64,000 nt of DNA from an uncultured Bacteroidales bacterium (GTDB lineage Bacteria; Bacteroidota; Bacteroidia; Bacteroidales; Bacteroidaceae): positions 1 through 64,000 of the forward strand of contig CACZCX010000017.1 in assembly GCA_902779875.1 (NCBI GenBank), in the 5' to 3' direction. Shown piece after piece: positions 59,042 to 64,000 of this stretch. A model generated the notes under the pieces. That model was not told where the DNA came from. It saw only the letters and a program-made list of their open reading frames with translations, and did not search any database. Numbering within the stretch: the stretch's first letter is position 1; each line of letters opens with the position of its first letter. The translations under genes were made by a program, and so were the position numbers.

Positions 59042-61174
59042 ATGGGAAGTCTCGTATTATATATAATGGAATGGGCCTTTGCCCTGATAGTGCTGCTTAC
59101 CATTTACAAGGCGGTATTCAGCGGGACTACATTCTACCGCTTTAACCGGTTCTACCTGCTGGGAGCCACCGTGCTCTCGGCTCTTCTCCCCCTTGTTCAT
59201 ATCTCAATCCCGGAAAAGACGCCCGTAGTCAGCAGCATGGCTATATCGGACACGGAGTTCGCCCAGGAGCTGTCAGGCACCTTTGTCTTGACCGATGCAC
59301 CCCTGATTGAGTTCCTTGAGTCCGATGAACAACCCGTCATGGTTCAACCATCCACCGCTCCCAGCATGTGGGCAGTGATCCTTGTTTGCATGTATTCCGG
59401 CTATGTAATCATGCTTATGATAGGTTGGTCACGCAGCATTATCAGGGCAAGGCGGTTCCTGCGGGGCAAACCCCGCCGCCGGATAAGCCGCACCGTCTGG
59501 CTGGTCACGCACCATGAGGTGTTCGGCCCGTTCAGCTGGATGAACTACATCGTGATATCCGATGCCGAGAACGGATTCGCACGCCGAGCCAGCCTCAGGC
59601 ACGAGTACTCACATGTTAAGCAGCTTCATTCCTTGGATCTTGTATTCCTGTTGGCCTGCACCATCGTCAACCCTGTTTGCTGGCTTGTACTGCAGGAAAT
59701 CAAGGTAGTTCATGAATATGAAGCTGACCATGAGGTGATAAACCGTCATGGCATACGTAACGGGGATTATCAGAAACTATTGATAATGCGGACTGTAGGC
59801 GCAGAGGCCTATGCGCTTGCCAGTTCGTTCAACCTTAACATTAAAAAGAGAATCATTATGTTGAACAAGAACCAAACCGGGAAAAGACGCCTCATGTGGC
59901 TTCTTATCCTGATTCCCGCACTGGGAATCACTTCTGTCCTGTTTGCCCGTACAGAAAAGGCCGTAAACCTGGATGACAATTTACGTTTCACCTCGGGTAA
60001 TGCAGAAATGAAATTCAGAATTCCTGAACCGGAACGTGGTCCGTTGGTAAGTATCAGGATGGTAGATGAGGATAACAATCCTATCAGCCCCACCTTTGCT
60101 ACTGTAGAACGTGTTGGTGGTGATATAGTCGCTCCTGATCCTGATCCTAATCTAAAGACCGTCCCGCCTCCTCCTGCTGCCGTAACCAGAGCTGAAATGA
60201 CAAATTTTGAAGGACGTATAACCGTATCTGACTGGGCTGCCGGCCAGAAGTTGAGGATATCGGCCTATGGTTATGAAACCAAGGATGTTATTGTGGATTC
60301 AAAAGAAAAGGAAACTGTTGTAGTCATGAAAAAGAGTGCCAATCCCGAAAAGGAGGAAAACGTATTCTATATCGCTCCCCGCAATCTCATGACAATTTCG
60401 GCCGGTATTGATGGCCAACTGCATGTCAAAAACGGTTTGCTGGACAGAGACGTGACCATAAGCGAACTCAAATCCCTTCTCAAGCAGTTCATACAGAACC
60501 CTGACAATGACAGCAGATTACCTTCTATCGAGGAATATGACACCGGGGTACCCGGATATGATCCTATTCTTACTACAATCAAACATGTTCTCGTTCTGCA
60601 GTATGAGCCCGAGACCCCTTCCGGCATAGTGAGCGATGTAAGATATGAGGTGCAGAAAGCATACAATGAGTTGCGTGATGACTATTGCATGAACCTGTTC
60701 GGGAATAACTATGACCAATGCTTAGATAATCAGCAGTTATTGGCACGCGCCAAATACTCAATGAAATTGTGCGATCCCGTAGCAACAAGATACAGCTACA
60801 ACAATGACGGCAAGCTTGACCTGAACGGTTATATCAACGGAACCTCCGCCGTTGTCATTCCCGGACAGGAAACCGATAATATCAATAAGGATCTGCGCAT
60901 CAAGGTCACGAACAATCCTCGCAGGATATACGCATCGACAGTACTCTTTGAGCAGGAAAACGGCCAGGAGCAGACTAAAAGCGAGACGACTCCGCAGGAA
61001 ATCAGTCTGGATGAACTCAATGACTATATAACCCAGGCCATATCGGACGGCAGGCGAATCAGGTATACCCGATTTGTAATCCATCCCGATGCGCCCGAGA
61101 GCATACTGGCAAGCCTCAAGAGCATAGTCCGCAACCGCATGCTCCTAAGTTACATCCAGGAAAGCTACAAATAA
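59042..61174 (+). CDS. BlaR1-like M56 metallopeptidase with carboxypeptidase-like and ExbD-like C-terminal domains
   Basis: 710 residues. Membrane helices at about 5-22, 35-55, 108-130 and 198-218 frame the M56 peptidase with His187-Glu-Tyr-Ser-His191 (HEYSHVKQ) and EYEADHEVI. A further helix (about 283-302) leads to the periplasm. Then comes a carboxypeptidase-regulatory-like beta domain (about 335-440; ISVRMVDEDNNPISPTFATV, GYETKDVIV) and a segment (about 470-580) resembling the periplasmic part of Bacteroidetes ExbD proteins (SELKSLLKQFIQNPDNDSRL, VSDVRYEVQKAYNELRDD). The penicillin-sensor domain of true BlaR1 is absent. It probably senses an envelope signal and relieves BlaI repression. 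Confidence 0.85.
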   Translation: MGSLVLYIMEWAFALIVLLTIYKAVFSGTTFYRFNRFYLLGATVLSALLPLVHISIPEKTPVVSSMAISDTEFAQELSGTFVLTDAPLIEFLESDEQPVMVQPSTAPSMWAVILVCMYSGYVIMLMIGWSRSIIRARRFLRGKPRRRISRTVWLVTHHEVFGPFSWMNYIVISDAENGFARRASLRHEYSHVKQLHSLDLVFLLACTIVNPVCWLVLQEIKVVHEYEADHEVINRHGIRNGDYQKLLIMRTVGAEAYALASSFNLNIKKRIIMLNKNQTGKRRLMWLLILIPALGITSVLFARTEKAVNLDDNLRFTSGNAEMKFRIPEPERGPLVSIRMVDEDNNPISPTFATVERVGGDIVAPDPDPNLKTVPPPPAAVTRAEMTNFEGRITVSDWAAGQKLRISAYGYETKDVIVDSKEKETVVVMKKSANPEKEENVFYIAPRNLMTISAGIDGQLHVKNGLLDRDVTISELKSLLKQFIQNPDNDSRLPSIEEYDTGVPGYDPILTTIKHVLVLQYEPETPSGIVSDVRYEVQKAYNELRDDYCMNLFGNNYDQCLDNQQLLARAKYSMKLCDPVATRYSYNNDGKLDLNGYINGTSAVVIPGQETDNINKDLRIKVTNNPRRIYASTVLFEQENGQEQTKSETTPQEISLDELNDYITQAISDGRRIRYTRFVIHPDAPESILASLKSIVRNRMLLSYIQESYK

Positions 61175-61199
61175 CCCCACTCCCGGATTCCGGGATTTC

Positions 61200-61330
61200 C
61201 GCCAAAGTGTCCCGCACCAACCCGCGATAGAACGTATTCTGAGCGTCGTATTCTGAGCGTGGTCGGTGCGGGACACACCTTCATTTCGGGCATGTGTCCC
61301 GCGCCGATATGCCCTGTGAGCGCTAGGAGG
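61200..61330. repeat. Repeat family 1, copy 3, right end lost
   Basis: Begins CGCCAAAGTGTCCCGCACC like copy 2 and follows it base for base, except for a tandem duplication of GTATTCTGAGCGTC (about 61235-61262). After the ATGTGTCCCGCGCC block it diverges near 61330 and no right terminal repeat is found here. A right-end fragment occurs at 62649-62663. Confidence 0.8.
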
Positions 61331-61513
61331 AATACCGGGACAGGCTGATTACCATTGATTCGGCAGAGTTCAATGAGCTGAAGTTGCCTTTCAGCGTGAT
61401 TGAGACGCCCGGCCGGAATGGAACTGGCCACCAGTGCCGGAGCGGAACCGCGGGACAGACGCCGGTATGAGACGGCCGGGGAAAACCTGCAGAATGATGC
61501 TGTCCAGATTAGA
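61331..61513. other. Degenerate stretch with a possible coding relic
   Basis: After the truncated repeat the plus strand reads, in one frame, EEYRDRLITIDSAEFNELKL and PFSVIETPGR before degenerating. A similar start, QEYRERL, occurs at about 62212. Neither has a start codon context or a family I recognise. Probably remains of a decayed gene or element. Confidence 0.3.
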
Positions 61514-61927
61514 TTAGTCTTGCTTGGATTGAGGATCCTTGTTTTCTTGCCATTGGCTCTTATAGCGGCGGAAGAAGCCCAACATGACAGCACTGATGAT
61601 AGTTAAGGCGCTGAAGATTTTTGCTACAATATCCGTATCTGCCATGTAGGAGTAACGTATGGCAGCTATAAAAATCACAAAAAATGCAATCATACAGAAG
61701 AAACTGATTCTGTATATTGTCTTTTTTGTTGATGGCTTCAATGAATCCAATCTGTTGCTGGGGTTGAAAACGATCATCCATATGATGCTTGCTGCAGCCA
61801 TAATTCCGCATGGTACAGCGACAAGGCTTGCTCTATGTGAGGCCATGGCAACAAGGAAAATGCCGGCAGCAACAACCAGCCCGATGATGCTAATCATGTA
61901 AATGTCTCTTTTTGTATCTGATTTCAT
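61514..61927 (-). CDS. Hypothetical membrane protein, 137 residues
   Basis: Four hydrophobic helices (YMISIIGLVVAAGIFLVAM, LVAVPCGIMAAASIIWMIVF, ISFFCMIAFFVIFIAAI, KIFSALTIISAVMLGFF) with a basic, Gln/Lys-rich C-terminus. No family recognised. It follows the 69-residue membrane protein gene by 21 bases on the same strand, so the two form an operon. Base composition is AT-rich relative to blaR1. Confidence 0.6.
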   Translation of the reverse strand: MKSDTKRDIYMISIIGLVVAAGIFLVAMASHRASLVAVPCGIMAAASIIWMIVFNPSNRLDSLKPSTKKTIYRISFFCMIAFFVIFIAAIRYSYMADTDIVAKIFSALTIISAVMLGFFRRYKSQWQENKDPQSKQD

Positions 61928-61948
61928 AACGGTTAGTTTGATTTATGT

Positions 61949-62158
61949 TTAGGACTTGTCTGAGTCATGCTTAAGCAATCTTTTCCTGAATAAGGTAAGT
62001 ATAATGAGGATTATGGAGGCGACGCCATAGATTGTCCAGCATATGCTTTCTAACTTACTACTCCCGGAACCGAAAACACAGTATCCTTTTATTGCAAGAC
62101 AAATCAGCATGACTGTCATTGTTATGCTTAGACAGAGTTGGTAGGTTTTGTTGTTCAT
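61949..62158 (-). CDS. Hypothetical small membrane protein, 69 residues
   Basis: Two hydrophobic helices (LCLSITMTVMLICLAIKGYC and ICWTIYGVASIILIILTLF) and a basic tail (FRKRLLKHDSDKS). Its promoter region (62159-62215) contains two TTTGCAA boxes (62181 and 62209, 28 bases apart) around a small palindrome GGGATTATCCC, possibly an operator. First gene of the two-gene membrane-protein operon. Confidence 0.55.
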   Translation of the reverse strand: MNNKTYQLCLSITMTVMLICLAIKGYCVFGSGSSKLESICWTIYGVASIILIILTLFRKRLLKHDSDKS

Positions 62159-62230
62159 AATTGTTAGAAAAGGGTTAGTATTTGCAAATTAAGGGATTAT
62201 CCCTGGTGTTTGCAAGAATACCGGGAAAGA

Positions 62231-62449
62231 TTACGCGCACCGGATGGCGGGATGCGGAGGCCGATGGTTCAGGGCTACTGGCACTCTCCTGCCCGCCCGC
62301 GATATAGGGATATCGGGTGTGAGGGCATCGGCCTCAAAAATACTTCTGGGAGGTGCGGCAACACCTTCAGGGATGAAGATTGCTTCATAAAGGAAATCTT
62401 TGAGAAGAGGTGTCTCTGTGGGTTGTATTGGTCTGATATAGTAATTCAT
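62231..62449 (-). pseudogene. GNAT acetyltransferase, N-terminal fragment
   Basis: On the minus strand from ATG 62449 the frame reads MNYYIRPIQPTETPLLKDFL then YEAIFIPEGVAAPPRSIF. This is the characteristic opening of a Bacteroidetes GNAT-type N-acetyltransferase subfamily. After about residue 45 the sequence loses similarity, and the acetyl-CoA-binding part is missing. The gene is truncated and not functional. Confidence 0.6.
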
Positions 62450-62515
62450 CTGCTATTTGATAATTGTGATGCAAAAGTAATGATTATATCAATGACAGTT
62501 AGTATCCTTGCTACT

Positions 62516-62613
62516 GCAAACAAGGAGAGAAGGGCGCTGGTTGTGAAACCGGGCCCCTTATATTTCAATTATTGGAAAAGGACTGAGAAGGCTGGTTTAG
62601 GAACCGGCCTTTT
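62516..62613 (+). ncRNA. Small RNA family, copy B (about 98 nt)
   Basis: Same order as copy A at 33645-33758: GCAAACAAGGAGAGAAG, then GGGC-G-CUGGUU-GUGA-AACCGG-GCCC (GNRA loop; stem bases differ from copy A but pair), then ATTTCAATTATTGGAAAAGG, GAGAA and a terminator AAGGCTGGTT-TAGG-AACCGGCCTT (62588-62611). The U-tract is short (TTTT then C), so termination may be weaker. The -7 box TATCCTTG (62503-62510) lies 5 bases upstream and has one mismatch. Copy B may be a less active paralogue. Confidence 0.72.
62588..62613 (+). terminator. Terminator hairpin of small RNA copy B
   Basis: AAGGCTGGTT (62588-62597) and AACCGGCCTT (62602-62611) form a 10-base stem with one G-U pair and a TAGG loop, followed by TT and a C run. 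Confidence 0.65.
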
Positions 62614-62648
62614 CCCCCAACTCTTATGGTGCTGACCCCCAACTACCC

Positions 62649-62663
62649 GGTGCGGGACACTTT
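62649..62663. repeat. Repeat family 1, right-end relic
   Basis: GGTGCGGGACACTTT matches the right terminal repeat of copy 2 but lacks the final GGCG. It may be the missing right end of copy 3. Confidence 0.6.
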
Positions 62664-62735
62664 CATTAATCAATGTTATGTTTGGGCCTGATTTTGACAA
62701 CATTGTATAAATGTGGCACTTTTTAATATGATTGA

Positions 62736-62768
62736 TTTGGACGCGCTGTTGGTACGTCCATATTTTTG
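62736..62768 (+). promoter_or_regulatory. Promoter of the outer-membrane barrel gene
   Basis: TTTG (62736-62739), 21 bases, then TATTTTTG (62761-62768); ATG 62835 lies 66 bases downstream. Between the two boxes is a small hairpin GGACG/CGTCC. Confidence 0.65.
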
Positions 62769-62834
62769 TGATGCTCAGCTGAATGAGAGCGCCAATAATT
62801 GAGAGAGCTACCTAATTGTTTAACAATAGTTTAT

Positions 62835-63455
62835 ATGAAAAAATCAATTCTTTTTGCCGCCTTTATGATGGCGTGCTCCCTTGTTGCAGCCCAGACATCG
62901 GGCAACATTTCTCTTGAGAATCCGGAGTTCAAGTACAAGCCGTACAAACCTGTGGAGTTCTCCGTAAATGCAGGTTACAACCTGACAAGCATGATTTATC
63001 CGGACCTTCATCTTACATCGGCCAGCCAACCCGGATTGACATTCGGATTCACCGCCCAGAAAAATTTCGAATCAATAGGATTAAGATTAGGTGCATCTTA
63101 TGAACAGAACAGGAGCTACTTTATTGATGAGAATGACCCGATGCACTCGTCGCTCAGTTTCAAGCAGTCATCCATAAATATTCCTGTAACCCTATTGTAC
63201 AACACCCCTTCAAGGAACGGCTCCTGCCTGTACGTTGGTGCAGGTTTCAATATGCGCTACTCTCTGGGGGCATCGATGGAGAAACTCAACTACAACACCA
63301 ACCAACTGCAATGGAACACACATATAGTAATCGGTCTCAAGTTCAAGCATCTGTATATTGAGGAGGAGTTTGGCTCCCAGCTCAACGACCTGATAAACAG
63401 CTCGCTCAAATCCAAGATGGGTACGGCTATGCTCAAGATCGGTTTCAGGTTCTGA
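62835..63455 (+). CDS. Outer-membrane beta-barrel protein (PorT-like)
   Basis: 206 residues from ATG 62835, which begins a signal peptide (ILFAAFMMACSLVAA, cleavage before QTSG). Alternating strands (PVEFSVNAGYNLTSMIYP, GLTFGFTAQKNFESIGLRLGAS, SSINIPVTLLYNTPS, CLYVGAGFNMRYSLG) and the terminal GFRF are typical of 8-strand barrels of the PorT-like group. Function unknown. It has its own promoter (62736-62768) and is followed 62 bases later by the next lipoprotein gene. Confidence 0.78.
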   Translation: MKKSILFAAFMMACSLVAAQTSGNISLENPEFKYKPYKPVEFSVNAGYNLTSMIYPDLHLTSASQPGLTFGFTAQKNFESIGLRLGASYEQNRSYFIDENDPMHSSLSFKQSSINIPVTLLYNTPSRNGSCLYVGAGFNMRYSLGASMEKLNYNTNQLQWNTHIVIGLKFKHLYIEEEFGSQLNDLINSSLKSKMGTAMLKIGFRF

Positions 63456-63482
63456 GCCACTGATTTTATTGAAAAGATTTGG

Positions 63483-63490
63483 TACTTTTG
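63483..63490 (+). promoter_or_regulatory. -7 box of the second beta-propeller lipoprotein
   Basis: TACTTTTG matches TAnnTTTG and lies 27 bases before ATG 63518. Confidence 0.55.
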
Positions 63491-63517
63491 ACAATCAATA
63501 GTTAGAACAGATTGAAA

Positions 63518-64000
63518 ATGAAGTCAAAGGTCAAGACTGTATTACTCTCTTTGTTGCTTTTTGTTTCCTGCACGGAATCGTACCAGAATCAGTTCAAGAA
63601 AGGTTTGGATTCAATCGATAAGGTCGATGCCCATTTTATCTCCGCTTATTCTGACTCTGTCGATGTCGTAATCCTGGATAGTGATACTGTCAATGCCCTT
63701 CTGGGGAATGTCACCAAAGTCTTATATGACGATGGGCATTACTTCATATCTCATGACACTCAGGCCAATATCAATGATACAAAGCAGCTGATTGTGGTCT
63801 TTGACGAGAACGGCAAGTTTGAGTGCCAGATAGGTCGTTTTGGCCGAGCCAGGAATGAGTTCAACGGATTTAGGGGATGGGCTCTTGATCCTGCGAACAA
63901 GGAGGTATTGATCAGTGATATATATCGTTCAAGAATTATCCGATACAAATACGACGGCTCATTCGCGGGTGAGCTGGAATATTCGGAATTGTTGAATGCG
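63518..64000 (+). CDS. 6-bladed beta-propeller lipoprotein, 3' end beyond the window
   Basis: 161 residues are visible, with no stop before the window edge. The signal MKSKVKTVLLSLLLFVSC ends in a lipobox (Cys18). Propeller elements follow: TKVLYDDGHYFISHD, QLIVVFDENGKFECQIGRFG, RNEFNGFRGWALDPANKEVL and RSRIIRYKYDGSFAGEL. The same family is encoded at 735-1961, also as a lipoprotein. Ligand unknown. Confidence 0.82.
   Translation, partial: MKSKVKTVLLSLLLFVSCTESYQNQFKKGLDSIDKVDAHFISAYSDSVDVVILDSDTVNALLGNVTKVLYDDGHYFISHDTQANINDTKQLIVVFDENGKFECQIGRFGRARNEFNGFRGWALDPANKEVLISDIYRSRIIRYKYDGSFAGELEYSELLNA

Noticed and set aside
62210..62635. 141-codon plus-strand open frame
   Set aside because: It runs across the GNAT fragment on the other strand and the whole of small RNA copy B; composition is that of chance reading.

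Overview
The window is a 64-kb piece of a Bacteroidales chromosome, most like a gut or rumen Prevotella/Bacteroides relative. The evidence is a SusC/SusD pair, Bacteroidetes -7 boxes (TAnnTTTG) before many genes, almost no Shine-Dalgarno sequences, a bamD-rpoZ-DUF4293 operon, PorT-like barrels, type IX secretion (T9SS) sorting tails, BlaI/BlaR1-type regulation and AraC regulators with membrane sensors. No rRNA, tRNA, CRISPR array, transposase or integrase was seen.

Layout. 0-5.1 kb: the end of a THUMP-like methyltransferase, then what looks like an inserted block (beta-propeller lipoprotein, zeta-type toxin kinase with HTH antitoxin, GH2 glycosidase), closed by a displaced second copy of the methyltransferase 3' end. 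5.1-10.5 kb: secreted and membrane genes separated by long palindromic repeats. 10.5-33.2 kb: mostly housekeeping: uvrA (broken by an internal deletion), a T9SS type B protein, a LysM/PorT pair, bamD-rpoZ-DUF4293, uvrB, purU, an SDR enzyme, DUF3078, yidC, an S9 peptidase with an AraC regulator, a DsbD-like reductase, a flavin reductase and an RluA-type synthase. 33.2-33.9 kb: a gene-free stretch with two short promoter-to-terminator RNA units. 33.9-47.5 kb: a probable xylan-use locus (SusC, SusD, a frameshifted DUF6057 gene, a lipoprotein with a CxxCH motif, two unknown genes, a GH10 xylanase, an AraC-type regulator). 47.5-58.4 kb: a 3,095-residue surface protein, a T9SS-type partner and a 47-residue peptide, preceded by helically phased TTGYAAC boxes. 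58.4-64 kb: a BlaI/BlaR1 pair with an ExbD-like tail, gene relics, a second copy of the small RNA, an outer-membrane barrel and the start of a second beta-propeller lipoprotein.

The most notable non-coding signals are: (1) a small-RNA family with two copies 29 kb apart, sharing promoter, 5' end, a covarying GNRA-capped stem and a terminator; (2) a structured susC leader with a 17-codon reading frame and two successive terminator hairpins; (3) two families of palindromic repeats, one bracketing a two-gene cassette; (4) the displaced methyltransferase 3' end. All functions are inferred from sequence by eye; nothing was searched against a database.
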